Counted from the first letter of the stretch, positions 13,531 to 27,208 are shown. The stretch: 64,000 nt of DNA from Liolophura sinensis (GCF_032854445.1 NC_088300.1:60794984-60858983); one strand, 5' to 3'. The notes: generated from the sequence alone by a model not told the origin. Translations and numbers: made by a program.

Positions 13531-14101
13531 TACTTTTCCAAACATGAGATTTCATTGAAAGTATTTTCTTAATGTACATGAGGATGAGTAGAAGACGAGC
13601 TGGATTGAACACAAAATAATTAAAACCTGCAGGCCAACATATTGTTTTCATACCATCTGACTATACAGTAATGCTACCGACCTAAACTGTATATATACAA
13701 TAAGCATTACTATGTCACTATGGACTCCACACCTTTAGCTCTGATCACCATGATTTACAAAGCAATGCAGTTTTATAGCACAACATAAATCTAAACATTT
13801 ATATACTACAACATATACTAAATTTGATCTGCTAAAATTATCAGTCTGAATTCTATTATGTTCACCATGCATTCAAATCCTGATCTTGCAGTTTCAGCTG
13901 TGGATTTAACACCAATCAAACACCAATCACAGCAATAAAAAAATTTAAAAAAACCCAAATAAATCTGTCAATGTCTCTGTCACATATTTCTATTTTTTTA
14001 GTATAACAATATTGATACAGAAAGTACAAGTATTTATCCTGCATATGTACCATATTACAAGTGCTTGGTCTTCCATACATGTGTCTTGTTCACATCAGCT
14101 A

Positions 14102-14138
14102 GACAAATGGACAGATAGACAGACAGACAGACAGACTG
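14102..14138. repeat. Short GACA tract
   Basis: GACAGATAGACAGACAGACA. A similar short GACA run lies at 28617-28633. Confidence 0.9.
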
Positions 14139-14705
14139 CCTGATGACATATTAGTCATCCCTTTGGCATATAAAGCTCTAAGCATAAAATATTAGTTCAA
14201 AACATGCATGTAAATAGGATTCTTCTGATCTATTCACAAACATGCTGAATCAGCATCTAAATGTGTACAAAGGTAGACCTTCAATTTCAAACACAGGTCA
14301 TTTTTGTCATCCTTAACACCATTATTTGCTATGTTCAACTTTAACAAAATGACAATGACTGCAAAAACTTTATTTGAAATGAATTCATCAAGTAATAGTA
14401 GCAATCAAGAAACTGGACTGGACACATACATCTTAATGAATTTTACAAAGTGTCATAACCATCAGGTATATGTGTGCCAGTTATTCACAGGTGATAGCCT
14501 GGCTAATGATGAAGAGTGTCAGTAACAAATAAATAGTCTACACCTATGGCACTGCCAGTCTGCAGGTGTCCAGAATTCCTGAATTAAAACTGCTGGTCAA
14601 ATCTCTTGTTCAAGCCAGCTGCAAACCTGTCAATCAAATCAAGCCAGGCCAACAAAGCTCCAATCAATCACAGTGGCTAATCAAGTTAAAGGGAATCCAC
14701 AGATT

Positions 14706-14798
14706 TGATTGGCTGGGATAACCACGGGGAGGCAGGGCCTAAAGCCTATGGGAAGAAGGCTGGTTATTTAAGTATGCCATGTAGACAGTGGCTAGTCA
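14706..14798 (+). promoter_or_regulatory. Candidate RNA polymerase II core promoter
   Basis: TGATTGGCTGG at 14706-14716 is an inverted CCAAT (NF-Y) box. A TATA-like TATTTAAG follows at 14765-14772. An initiator-like TCAGCAT is centred on A14798, 33 bases after the start of the TATA-like element. Order and spacing are those of a TATA/initiator promoter. The block is more GC-balanced than the AT-rich sequence on both sides and is followed directly by a short exon candidate with a good donor. All elements are seen; promoter function is inferred. Confidence 0.5.
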
Positions 14799-14939
14799 GC
14801 ATCATGCAGGTCGAGTGCCAGTGGTTGTATGGGAGTGTGTAGCTACAGTAGCACAGGGAATTATCATCACTTGATGCTGGTGTTAATACAGCTCTGGGAT
14901 CGGGGCATATAGCCACAGCCTCATACAGTCTACACACAG
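14798..14939 (+). other. Candidate non-coding first exon (5' UTR) ending in a splice donor
   Basis: A 142-base stretch runs from the initiator to CAG|GTATGC, with the donor G at 14940. It contains one early ATG at 14804 that opens a 12-codon uORF ending in TAG, so it cannot carry the start of a long protein. The receptor at 50196 on the same strand has a probable 5' UTR acceptor at 49949 or 50161, and nothing between encodes a recognisable gene. The simplest model is that this is its first exon with an intron of about 35 kb. It could instead start a non-coding RNA or a gene not recognised here. Confidence 0.4.
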
Positions 14940-15871
14940 GTATGCTTTAACATTGTGTTGGATATACAATAGCAGCCTCTTCAGAATTGAATACTGATAT
15001 TGCTACAAATGATTTGCTCCTTTTATCTTACATAGGATATTTCTACAAGCTTTATTGTATGTACACATCAAGTTCAGGTGTGTCAGTAATAATCATAGAA
15101 GAAAAAAACAAATCTTAATTTTAGGAGTACGTGTACAACTGCATCAATGAAATTTGGTTTCTGTTGATGGAAGACCTACAGGTTAAGAAAGCAAGATATG
15201 GGCAGTAAATTTACATGTACCTGGGATCCACAGTTTTACCTTTATTAATGTTAATAACTCACGGATTTGAAATACAGATAAATGAGGTAAGATACACAAA
15301 CTTACAAAAAAAATCAAGCACCTGTTTTAGAAAGGGGCTGGTGTGATTTCTGTCAATTAACAGACATGAAAAAACACAGCACTGATGTAATTAAAACAAA
15401 ACTATTGCTTCAGGATAGGCACATGCTTTCAAGAAACTTAGTATTATGGTAACTTTTTTTTGTAATTACAGGAAATGAACGAAAGGTATTATGATATCCT
15501 ACTGGGAAAATATAAATTTATCCACCAAATGTAATATTTTATTATTTGCTTCTGAAAATGGACATTTTGGATTGAAATGTTTAAAACAAATACAGTGTAT
15601 TCTTATATGTAAAAAATAAAAGAAAATTGTTAAGCTCGGTTTTGAGAAGGTGGAGTTTGTATGGTTTAATATATGGCCAGAAGACTATTCCAAGCTAATT
15701 AGAAATCAGAGATTTCAATCTCTGCAGGTTTATATTGATTGCATAATGTTACCTTCACAACAGGAAAATTCCTAACACCATCTTAATTTTGGATGGCTTT
15801 ATTACATTTGGACACATCACAGCTAAGTATTGATAACATGCAGAAAAAGGTCCACTGGAAGATATGGAACC

Positions 15872-15890
15872 ATATATATATATATATATA
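15872..15890. repeat. Short AT microsatellite
   Basis: (AT)9. Confidence 0.9.
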
Positions 15891-17289
15891 GGCTGTATAG
15901 GCTCCTACACAGAGCTGTTCCCAGGTTTCCTAAAAAAATGTTCAATTCTCAGTGCTTGTTATCTGCTGTAATTTGTTTCTAGCTGAAGATGTCAACTAAA
16001 ACCTACTGTTAAACAGTAATAATCACCTTCCTCAATCAAGCAAACTGATTATCAACAAAACTCATTGTCTTCATTAACATACATTAACAGTTAATTCACA
16101 ATGATAATAGGGTGTCGCTTCAATAGACATTATTGCTTTGTCTCCAGGCCTGCACTACTTTATACGATCGATACTTAAGGCACTTTCACCACTTTTTAAC
16201 ATGCTTGTACGTATTATAATACAGTGTCAAACTGAGTGGGTAGTTTAGTTTGTGTACCAGTAAATTAACAAGAATGCACACTTTCATTAAATCTAAGATC
16301 CTGCAGACTTCAAAGAGGTGGTTATGATGAACCTACATGTAAGTACATTAGGTTCAATACACAAAATTTTAGGTGATTTACCACAGATGAAATGCATATT
16401 CCATAAGTTTGTATTGAATCTGCATGCCATTTTTAAAGTTGCCTGGCAACCCTCTATATGTAACACTTAGTAATTACAACATCAAGCTTTTATTTATGTC
16501 AAAAGATCATCATCACAAGACTAATTACCTATTACCTGCTAGGATTCAAAGAACTGCACTAATTCATTGTAATGTGAAGGTTATAAGGTCAAATTTAGTT
16601 CAGTTTACTGTCCTTTCATGCAGGTGAGAGCTAAAACCAGCTAAGACATATTCTGTCTTCTCTGGATAGCATCCAAATAACGATGTCATTTTCACTGAGG
16701 TTATACATAGTTCATTAATGAACAAACAGCTTTTGCTGTTAGCCATCCTGCCAGGTACCTGTCCATAAATACCTGTAATTTAGGCCTTGGGAGCAGTCCA
16801 ATTCTTATTCAGGTATCACAATAAAATTAAAGCCTTGGCTTAAGGGAATAATCTGGATGACTCAGTGACAGTCAAACAATAACCTCTCTATAAAGACACA
16901 TTCGAGAACCACACTTCTGAACAAGTAAACAAAGATACCACAATTTACCATTTTTAGGTTATTTCTCCTATTTCAACGTTGTGAGGTCTATACTATTTCT
17001 CCACAATTAATGTGTCAATGTCTCGTGCTGTTTTAAGCTGAAAGGCATCACTGTACACACAATACATGTTTGCTCTCTGAAAATACAGAAATGCAGTATA
17101 TGTACAGTATGAAGAACTGTAATGAGAATTTTTTTTTAGAATTAGAGCAGAATACTTCGTAAATACGTAAAGAATTAAACTAAATTGCTTTGCAGAAGAG
17201 ATCAGATAGCTATCCATACATGTCAACACTTATGACAAAGCTACAGTGTGAGATTTTGATCTGATGTCTTTTAAAACACAATTCAACCA

Positions 17290-17660
17290 CACCACTTTAC
17301 TGGTGGCGGGGCAATTCTGCCGACTGCAGTCAGAGCGGCTAGCTATCCCAGCCTAACGAGCGGTAGGCAATGCCCAATAACTGCTTTCAGCACCTGGCTT
17401 GAATCTAATGCGTTCCTTCGCTCCGAAGATTATCAATTTACAGCATTGAAGCCTTTCTCCGTGTAAAAACTTTTGGCCCAGGAAGGAGAGGATTGAGGGT
17501 CAAGAAAGCCAGGCTCTCCTTCCTTTGTGTCCTGCGCATCTTATCGGAGAGTAAAATTTGAGGGGCTTCTGAATGTGATAGAAAAATCTGAGCCGAGCTT
17601 TAGCTGGTTGCAGAACATCCCTTTATTTTAGCTTTGCTTTATCTAGTCCGGCACAAGATC
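17290..17660. other. GC-balanced non-coding block, possible regulatory element
   Basis: A distinct, non-repetitive block with CAGAGCGGCTAGC, GGCCCAGGAAGGAGAG and CTTATCGGAGAG. No reading frame and no splice-bounded exon could be supported. Confidence 0.22.
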
Positions 17661-20071
17661 TTAAGGTCATAGACATTGTTCAGTCAAATTTTGTGTGAAG
17701 TAAAAACCAAGAGAACAAAATTTTAAAGCTAACACATTTGTGCAAATAGGATGCCTTTCAGGGTTTCCTTTGAACACTTGGATAATTCCCATCTGGACTC
17801 TGAATTTCTTGACATGGGGCCAGAGATCAAAAAGGCTGTCAATAGCTTGATTCCTATTGGAGAAAAGACTATACGACTCAATGCCAACTTATCTGCAAAC
17901 AAATTAAGCTGAATCAGCAGGGGTATTAGGTTTCTATCTCACTTTTTACAATGCAAACATAATTATTTTCAGTTTTGTGGCTTAAAAAATGTTTAGAGTT
18001 AAGACAAATCACAAGACAAAAACTGATCCAGAGTAATTGCCATAATAAAAACACTGAAAATAAGGAAAACATGTCTTCTTTTTTCAAACTGTTCAACTAT
18101 ATTTTAGATAGCATTCCCAAGAGATTAAAACTTTCATTCAAGACAAAATGTATTAAAAATGCTTATCAAACATTATGACAATTATGAAGACGACAAATTC
18201 AGATGCAATGTGGCAATATACCGTCAATATTCCACAACTTCATGTCATATTAATAAGACTACTGCCTACCCATTTTGTTTCTGGGAGTTCTATTAATCAT
18301 CTTCAAAAAATGTTTTTGAAATTCAGCCCAAAAGGAATATTTTATTACCTTCTTTGCCTCTAAACATATGCTTTTGGGGCAAGTTTTAGGGCAAATAAAG
18401 TGCATCTCCTTACAGATGTATATAAACTCCTAGCATTTCCAGGTACAGATAATTCAAATTAACAGATATGATTTTGTGTTCATTTGCAAATAACAGGTGG
18501 TCCGTCCATAAAAAGCCAGTACAAAATGACTAATACACTCACACATTGTCTGCCTTTGAAAGCTATTCAGAAACCCTTTAACCGACTTGTAAATGTCGTA
18601 TGGCATAATGAGCCTTGCAACAGATTGAGCATTTTTCTACACCACCAGATCACAAAGTATTTCAATGAAGCTTTTAGAGCTGCCTTTAGAGGTGTTTTTA
18701 AAGCTTTACAATGCAGGTAATATCGTTAAGGGGACCTGACATTCGATACTACTAAATATTCTACTCTACATTCCCCGAGCAGTAATCACACTGTGCAAAC
18801 ATTGGGAAATGGGAAACAGTGATTTGCCGGCACTAAAGAGAGTCTGACATGAAAAACAAAACGCGAGTGTTTTTAATGTATTGATTGAATTAGTCTGACA
18901 GTAAATGCTTTATAACTGTGGTTAAGAGCAGGTCGGATTGGCAGCGGACATACGCAGAGAGCGATGTAATCCAAATGGGACTGGAAATATTTACTCCACA
19001 ATTATTTCAGACATACTGAAAAATTAAGGTTTACATTAGTAAACAAACGAAAAACAGATATATTACTTGAGGATGTACGTATATTATTGATGCAACATAT
19101 TCTAATTTATTTATTTCAATGTTATTTCATTCCATAGTTTAGAAAATTTAACTGAATTACAGCAGACTGATGGTCAGTTAAATGGGTGGTGGATACTTTT
19201 ATATGACAGCAATCAGTATCCTGATGGAGTTGGAAAAGATTTTTTTTGTATCTTGATCATAACTCATAAGCTTCTATACAAAAAAAAATATTTTTTTATT
19301 ACCCTAATTCCTCAACCCTTTTGCATATTAAAGAGTAACTCTCAGTCAAACTTATGCATACTTTTAATTTGATTTTGGAGACAAAACTACATTGGTTGAG
19401 TTAGCATTTCAGGGTTCTCAAAAAATATATTTTACCAGTCTACACAGAAAAATGCCCTCACTATTTGCTTGAGTATACACCTTGCAAACATGTGACAAAG
19501 TTGAAAGAATTACAGTCTGTCAATTTCTCCACAATATCTTTCTACTTTCATACACCAATAAAAACAAGCAAGAAAACAGCAAAACCTGCATGTAGATGCT
19601 ATACAAAACACATAGGCCCTTCTCCCTTTTACATTGACCTGTGAAAGCTGGCTATGTACATGCATGTGTATGGCGAGAGAGTTCCTTTTTTCTTGCCCTT
19701 TCTCATCACAAGAATGTTAATTATCTGGAATATTGAGGTGAGTGGCAGTTTTACGAATTATTGAGAGAAAAAATTCTTTCCATATTCTGTAAGTCAAAAA
19801 AAAGTCAGACAATTAACACATACCTTTGTATTTCACTTTCACTTTCACTCTTCAGAGCATGCAGTCATAATGTCATGAGATTCCATGCATTTACATTGGT
19901 AACATTAAGTATACTATTTGGTGACTGCAGCTTGCATACTGCATACAAGCATTTCTGAACCGAAATTCAAACTGAAGGAAAATTGCACCAATATGTAGGT
20001 GGATTTTAACTCAAATAGGAAAAAATGGATTGCACATAGCACATCTACATGTACCTATAGATTTGATCTGA

Positions 20072-20125
20072 TTAGATTGCTTGATTGTTGTTTAATGCAA
20101 TACTCAATAATTTTTCATATAAATA
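20072..20125 (-). mobile_element. Short SINE tail remnant
   Basis: GCTTGATTGTTGTTTAATGC followed by AATACTCAATAATTTTTCAT parallels the SINE 3' end base for base with scattered changes. Confidence 0.5.
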
Positions 20126-21017
20126 TAAAATATTTAATATAATAACTGGTGATCATAATTTTATGGGTGGAGAACACCGTGGGCAAGTTCCTGATGAACT
20201 ATCCTAATGTGACAAAGAGACTTGCACAATGTTTTACTAAAAGATAATTCAGTTTTCATCAACGAATTTAAGACTGCATGCACAAATGGACCTACAGCTG
20301 TACGAGCACGGCTGACGCTTCCTTTAATATTGTCAGTAACCAAAGATCAAACAAACAATGAGGGCATGTAGGGATGATATAGATAATATAAACTCACTAC
20401 AGAATGACATCATCTAAACTGATGTACCTTGTATAATCATTTGAAGAAAGGACCAGGACCAACTTCACGCCAGTCCATTTTGGCACATAATATAATTAAA
20501 TAAATTCACACAATAAAATGTTTGACAAGACTGGGCCTTTGTTCAGCGCAGGCATGGTGAACAAAATTAGGTGATATCTGATCAGCAGCAACACAAAAGG
20601 TCTCATTCCAGCCACTAATTACAACAGGTATGGTACTCATTAGACTGCATACAGGTGCACTACCATCCCCATTCCTGAAAGGTTTGTATTAATTTCTGGC
20701 GACCTCTGCTTTCAAATTGTCATATACAAGTAGCTGGGTACATACAAGTAAATCAATAACGTTTGGCAGATAATGAAGCAAATCATTATCTTCAAAAGAC
20801 ACAATAGTCTGTGCTTCTCGAGATGCAGACATACAGTCTTCAAATGTGCAGAGAAATGGGCTTGAATAGCGGATATAAAATCATTCCCTTCTCTCATTAT
20901 TGAAATCTGCTAGCTAGAGAGACTACTCTATTAAATATATACACCATGTATATATTTATATATACACCATGTATATATTTATGTCTGTATAATATTGTTG
21001 TACTCATTCTGTTTATT

Positions 21018-21162
21018 TATATTATTTATTTATTTATTTATTTGATTGGTGTTTTACGCTGTACTCAGGAATATTTCACTTATACAATGACGGAGAACAT
21101 TACGGTGGGTGGAAACCGGGCACAGCCCAGAAGAAACCCATGACCATCCACAGATTTCTGAA
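21018..21162 (-). mobile_element. SINE 3' half, truncated
   Basis: A long TTTA-rich tail (TTATTTATTTATTTATTTGA), TTGGTGTTTTACGCTGTACT, ATATTTCACTTATACAATGA and GGAAACCGGGCACAGCCC. Similarity ends at the CCATCCACAG region. Confidence 0.85.
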
Positions 21163-22599
21163 CTTGAGGTGCATGAAAACAGTGCATGAACTTGAGGTTG
21201 GAGTCAAGCATTGCAAGAGAGTTGAAGTTATACCGTTCGCCACCATAACCTCTTGCAGAGCGGGATTAAAATAACAGTACAATTAGCATGAAATGGGTTC
21301 AATGACTACCTCTCAGATGTGCAGTAATCAAGTATCATTTTAGGGAGCACAGATTTTACTAGGGCTGCTCCAAGTTAAATAGCGGAGAACCGAACCTACA
21401 GATTTAATCAGTGTGGAATCAATGGCCGGTTGGCACATTATAAGAAACAGTTACACTGCATGTACTCTGCTCATACTGGATTCTCAGTAAGAAGAATTGG
21501 CAGACAGAGTTCATATCTTTAACTGTCGTACAATTTACCACTAATTTCCCCAACACACTAGATGAACTCCACTTAAGCACTGAGTGTACCCTAGTTCTGA
21601 TATAATCTCAAAGCATGTGAATTCTACTCGCATAACATCATTTTCCCTGAAGACTAAGCTTTTCCCAATAAATACCATGATCCTTTTTCCATGGCCCTTT
21701 AATGTTGACTTTTCTCACGAATATGATGTTTTCCGAAGGAAAAAATCAAATCTTTGCAGCCTTCGCCTCACTCTCTCTCAAAACAATAGTACCGTGAATT
21801 GCCAGCATAACATCAACAAGCACAAAAGGCAATGGTGATATTGGCAGTATAACGACTTGGCAGTAGCTTAATTTTGCCGTGGCTTCAGGGCCAACTGGTA
21901 ATATATCATGCTCTGTTGCTCTTGCACAAGGCTAAAGTGTTTGATGTTAGCTCTCTGTTACCTCCATCTGACTTATCCCTACAGTAATAAGATACTGATC
22001 AATGTCGCCTTCCAGCATGATGCAAGAAAAAGGGCTGTTTTTCCCTTGTCCCCTTATTACTTAAGGAACCAGCACCCAGGGAGATATTGTCTAGCTTGCA
22101 CATCAGTGACTCCCTCTTACATACCACCTGCTATCATTGCTCAATTGTTGAACTCCAAGGCATCAGGATGTGTAGGGTTAAAGTGCCCACGACACTAATG
22201 AGTTGTTTTGAACAATTCTTACACTCACCATAAGATTTCCCAAGAAAATCTTATTGCTGTACAGGCCACCCAAACCAAATAAGCCTATCCATGTTATCAG
22301 TTAATCAGTTGTGGATTTCTTCACTCACGCACCTAATGCTGGACATGCTGCTATTATCGTGGCTGGATTCCATCAAATGTATACTGTTTATACAAATGTT
22401 TAGTAGGAATTATACCTCATAAAGGTCAAAGTTTCAAAGCAAAGCATCATGCAGTGTCTGTCGCACAATCACACATCTTTATTACATGAAATACCAAAGT
22501 GTGAATTTTCTTGCTGCAAAGTAACACAGTGTTGTTAACGCCTCCATTAATACCAACACTGTATGCGAAATGCCTCTAAACGTCCTATTTAATACCACA

Positions 22600-23356
22600 C
22601 TACAACATGCCTCTATTACCAATACTACAGCACGCCTCTATTACCAACACAACATGCTTCTATTGCCAACACTAGAACACGCCTCTATTGCAAACACTAG
22701 AACATGCCTTTATTACCAACACAACAACATGCTTCTATTGCCAACACTAGAACACGCCTCTATTACCAACACAACATGCTTCTATTGCCAACACTAGAAC
22801 ACGCCTCTATTGCCAACACTAGAACACGCCTTTATTACCAAAACAACAACATGCTTCTATTGCCAACACTAGAACACGCCTCTATTGCCAACACTACAAC
22901 AGGCATCTATTACCAACACTACAACAGGCATCTATTACCAACACTACTACACGCCTCTATCGCCAACACTACAACATGCTTCTATTGCCAACACTAGAGC
23001 ATGCCTCTATTGCCAACACAACATGCTTCTATTGCCAACACTAGAACACGCCTCTATTGCCAACACTATAAAACGCCTTTATTACCAACACAACAACATG
23101 CTTCTATTGCCAACACTAGAACATCCCTCTATTACCAACACAACAACATGCCTCTATTGCCAACACTACAACAGGCCTCTATTGCCAACACTAGTACACG
23201 CCTCTATTACCAACATAACAACACACTTCCATTGCCAACACTAGAATAAGTCTCTATTGCCAACACTACAACACGTCTCTATTATCAACACTACAACAGG
23301 CCTCTATTGCCAACACTAGTACATGCCTCTATTGCCAACACTACAACACGCCTCTA
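22600..23356. repeat. Minisatellite, about 30 copies of a 22-25 bp unit
   Basis: The unit is CTCTATTGCCAACACTAGAA plus CACGC, with variants (TTCTATTGCC, CTATTACC, ACAACAACATG). Diverged half-units extend upstream to about 22540. Because 25 is not a multiple of 3 and the unit has no stop in any forward frame, long open frames arise in all three frames (for example 22885-23244). They are repeat artefacts. Confidence 0.95.
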
Positions 23357-23364
23357 TTTGAATT

Positions 23365-24370
23365 GAGGTTTGTCTAAGGTATTCTTGAGGTGTATCTGAA
23401 GTGTATTGAAGGTGTATCTGAGGTACTGCCAGTTACGCAAATACGTACCTCAAGTACATTTATAGTACACTATATTAGGCAAAAATATAATGCTTGAGGT
23501 GTATCTGAGGTACAACTGAGGTATAGCTGAGGTACATGCTTATAGGCAAGGTGCACTGTTTTCACTTTTACTTTGATAGAAAACAAGCTCAAAACACATA
23601 TGTATTGGCTGTATAAATTACAGATAGATTTAAGTAAGTTTGTAAGTGCATACTGTTCTTTGTTTTGGGTATCTGTAAATATTGGCTGACTTACAAAAAC
23701 AACAGTGATATACATTTACATAAGGCTGTCTAGATACTTGATCAAAATTTAGTGCAGCTCTTTTTCAATGCCTTTTAGAAGTATCAGTCAGTGCATAACT
23801 GGGTTGTTTTCCCACAGCCTGGAATATATATATGTACAGTGTTCAGGAGAGCCATCTTGGAATAATCAAGGGCAAATATATCCGTGCTATCTTATTGATC
23901 AATACTTGCACACTTGTGAGACAAAGGCTTATATTTATTTAGTAAACATTTTTCTTTCGCACTAAAATATTTGTAATTTTGTACTCACCATTTTGACTAA
24001 AGTAAAAGCTGATCGCTTGCTTTAAAACTTTAAAAAAGTAGCTGAGGTGCACCTGAGGTACATGACGCCTACATTATAATTAAAAACTAATCAAGTATCC
24101 AAAAGGTGTCTCTGAGGTACAAGTGTTGATTTTTTTTCAAAGTTGTTGACATGTATTTGAGGTTCATTATTTCGTGTTCAAATACTCTCAAAGTTTCTAA
24201 GGTGTACCTGAGGTACATCTTTTAAGTGTTGATTTTTTTTAAGTACTTGAGGTACATCTGAGGTACAGGCAGATGACTGGGGTGTACTTGAGGTATACTA
24301 TACCAGAGATAATGCAGATGGGATGTACACCTCATCTGTACCTCACACTGAGGTGTACGCCTCATGTCTG
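23365..24370. repeat. Field of degenerate TGAGGTAC/GAGGTGTA motifs
   Basis: GAGGTGTATCTGAGGTAC-like motifs of about 10 bp occur in clusters at 23375-23545 and 24035-24370, with spacer between, in both orientations (also GTACCTCAAGTAC and TGTACCTCAC). One copy forms the 13-bp palindrome GTACCTGAGGTAC. It begins where the 25-bp minisatellite ends and stops at a SINE head. Origin unknown. Confidence 0.7.
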
Positions 24371-24374
24371 TCAG

Positions 24375-24541
24375 GGGAGCCTGAGGAAATCTCATGACAG
24401 GTTGCTGGGGGACACCTTTCCTCTATATTGCGGAGAGGAAACCAGTAAGAGCTGGACTTGAACTCACAGCAACATCATTTGGAGAGCACAACTTAAGACA
24501 TAATGATTAGCTACTATACTAACCACTCAGGAAAGAGGCCC
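24375..24541 (-). mobile_element. SINE head half (tRNA-related part plus start of body)
   Basis: Plus-strand landmarks are GGTTGCTGGGGGACACC, GGAGAGGAAACCAGTAAGAG, CTGGACTTGAACTCACAGC (B-box complement) and a diverged end AACCACTCAGGAAAGAGGCC. The AATAAATA tail half is absent. It directly adjoins the GAGGTAC-motif field that ends near 24370. Confidence 0.75.
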
Positions 24542-25185
24542 CGCTTTAATTCATAGTCAGCTATTAGTCAAAATCTCTTTTGACTAGCAGCTACTTTTTG
24601 ACTAAGGCAGAAATCCTCAACACAGTAAGTACAGAGTTTATCTGAAAGAATTCACAATTTGACTAAAGTTATTATAACTTTTTTAAATGACGCAATTGTT
24701 AGGTTATATAGATGTACCCCTCTATCTTTAAATCTGGTCATCACTTGTTTCATTTTGTTGGCTCCCTTGAGTGAGTCTGGTAATATCTTGATTTCCCAGA
24801 CATGTATCTGGTAACATGTACTCAACAGCCAAAGTGATGGTTTGAAGTTATGTTTGGCATCAGACACCAACTGATTCTACCCCATACTTTTCCTAGTGCC
24901 AGACGGACCAAATTAGGATGAATGTATACATGTATATACACTAGAGAGACTATCATCCCCAGTGATACCACTAGGTTCATAGCCAATTAAGAAAACAATT
25001 ATTTTCCTTAATTATACACCTTAAGAGTTTTGATTAACATGGCTTGGCCTCCATGGATTTGTGACTCAGCTGTGTTAGTAGACAACCAGTCATCAGCTTT
25101 TCTGATCCATGGATACAGGGAAGTACTTATATACCCATACATGTTACCATTCATAATGAATATAAGTGGCAGCTCTTGTCAATGT

Positions 25186-25292
25186 CAATGTCCATCTTTC
25201 TCCACCCATGAACTTAATTACTGCCATCACAAGAGAGAAATGTTGTTGGGTACATTTCATAACACCAATCAAATACATAAAATAAAATAAAT
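25186..25292 (+). mobile_element. Degenerate SINE 3' remnant
   Basis: CTTTCTCCACCCATGAACTT through CATAACACCAATCAAATACA follows the order of the SINE centre and ends in its diagnostic CACCAATCAAATA with an AATAAA-rich tail. Confidence 0.5.
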
Positions 25293-27129
25293 ATTCACTT
25301 ATTTTACCATTGTTTTTTCTTTTATATATATAATCTTGATGTATAAGACGTAGAGCAATCAGCTTTTAAGAGGCTTCCCACACATTTTAGCTTAGCCAGT
25401 GCTGAAATACTTGTGTAAAAAAGCTAGGAGCCCATGTTTGTTTTCATTATGCTATTGATATTGGCAAATTAATCTTTAAGATCAAAACTGGCTTTACTTC
25501 AATTCTTAACACTAACTCCTTCAGTTTCAATGAAATCCAATACCTAAAATGGCCAAGCCGGACAGTTACACATGCAAATATTTGTGCATATAGCCCTACA
25601 GCTTTATCAAGACATGCCCAAGAAAGTAAAGTATCGGCACTAAGAAATTTTGTGTGAGATTTTATGAATTTCAGAATTTAACATGGCACATTATGTCCAC
25701 TTTACTGAAGCTGTAAGACTAGCTAGTACATATGTACATGTAGCTCAGTTCAAATACACCGAACTAGTTTCCTTATCCCATTGTAGACAATAACAAGCTT
25801 AAACTCTGACCTTTTAAGTTCCCATAGATGTTCCTTAATTCCATTAACTATGTTGTGAGCTTGAACAAAGCTGATGATACTGACGCAGGCCTACAAGTAG
25901 GTTTGGTCAGAACATTATGTACATGTAGGGAGTTTATTCAGTATCTATGGCCGATTAAACAAAGCCTTATCTGACTTAAGTCAAAATTTGAGATTGGATT
26001 TTAGAGATTAATTTTGGGCAAAATAAATTTGTTACTTTTACCACCTCTTTAATGTTTCCCAGTAAGATGAAAGTGTCAAAATTTAAACTTGCAACATAAA
26101 AATCTAAGCACTATGACAAGATTTTTAAGTTTTAACTATGTACGTAGTAAGTACACACTGCAGAAGTTTCGAGAAATTGGATAAAAAAGATATGAGGAGT
26201 TGATTCTGCAAGGCATGATACACAACGTGAATTGACATCAATAAAAAACACAAAAGCTGAGAAGATGAGTATTTTGACAAAATTCCAAACAATTTACCAC
26301 AATGGCACCACAACTGCACGCAAAAGCCATTATTCACTGAAGCATATTTAGACAATGAAAATGGGGATCCAATTTAAGGTTGACCATTATGTTTATACAA
26401 GGGACAAATTCATTTGCATGAAATACAGTGTGGATGTTGACCAGTTGAGTATGTGTCCCACCATCTAACCACTCGTGATGTTTATTTCTTCAATCAATCT
26501 TACTAAGAACTCGCTGCCCAAAGGTGGACACCAATTAGCGGTCAGTTGGCGCTGTCAATTCAGCAGATTTATGTAACAGTGTCTAGCAGGTGGTCAGTTC
26601 CCCAACAACAGCCTTATTAAAACAGGATGCTTTAATTATTTATCGCATTTCCTTCCCTAGTCGACATACAATGGTGTATACGCCCTTTCTATTTGTTACA
26701 CAAACGGTCACTTCGTTTACATAAAACTCACTCACCATAAGAATCACATTCCAAATGATCTAATCAACTGTTACACAGAATTATCAGGAATGACCATTAA
26801 CATAGACTTCAAACTAAACAAACTCACAGAATGTATATGAAGTAACTATCACTGGATTAATTCAGCTTACAAAGATCTCTATCTTGGTGGACATTTCCTA
26901 CGGGCAGTTAAACAGTTTTCAGTTCAAACCAATGTCAAATGAAATACAGAATTAAAACTTTGGTTGTTTTCAAAAAACTTAATGTGTATATATTGGAGAA
27001 AATCCATTAGATATATGTTTGCTCTTTATAAGTTAACATAACATAAAATACAATTAAATCATTCTAAAATCTGATCAAGCTGGTCCATAAACTTCTTGTA
27101 ATTAATTTTTAGAAGTTAGTATAGTTAAA

Positions 27130-27208
27130 TTTGGATACTGTTCACTGTCGTATTAGTGAAATATTCTAGAGTATGGTTTAAAAACACCAATCAAATAAAT
27201 AAATAAAT
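27130..27208 (+). mobile_element. SINE 3' end fragment
   Basis: TCGTATTAGTGAAATATTCT, AGAGTATGGTTTAAAAACAC and CAATCAAATAAATAAATAAA are clear matches to the last 80 bases of the SINE. Confidence 0.8.

Larger units (their letters stand above)
14940..22539. other. Non-coding stretch, intron in the preferred gene model
   Basis: Apart from the SINE pieces near 20072 and 21018, a short AT run and the GC-balanced block at 17290, only AT-rich unique sequence is seen. If the exon at 14798-14939 joins the receptor exon, this is the first part of a 35-kb intron. Confidence 0.4.
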
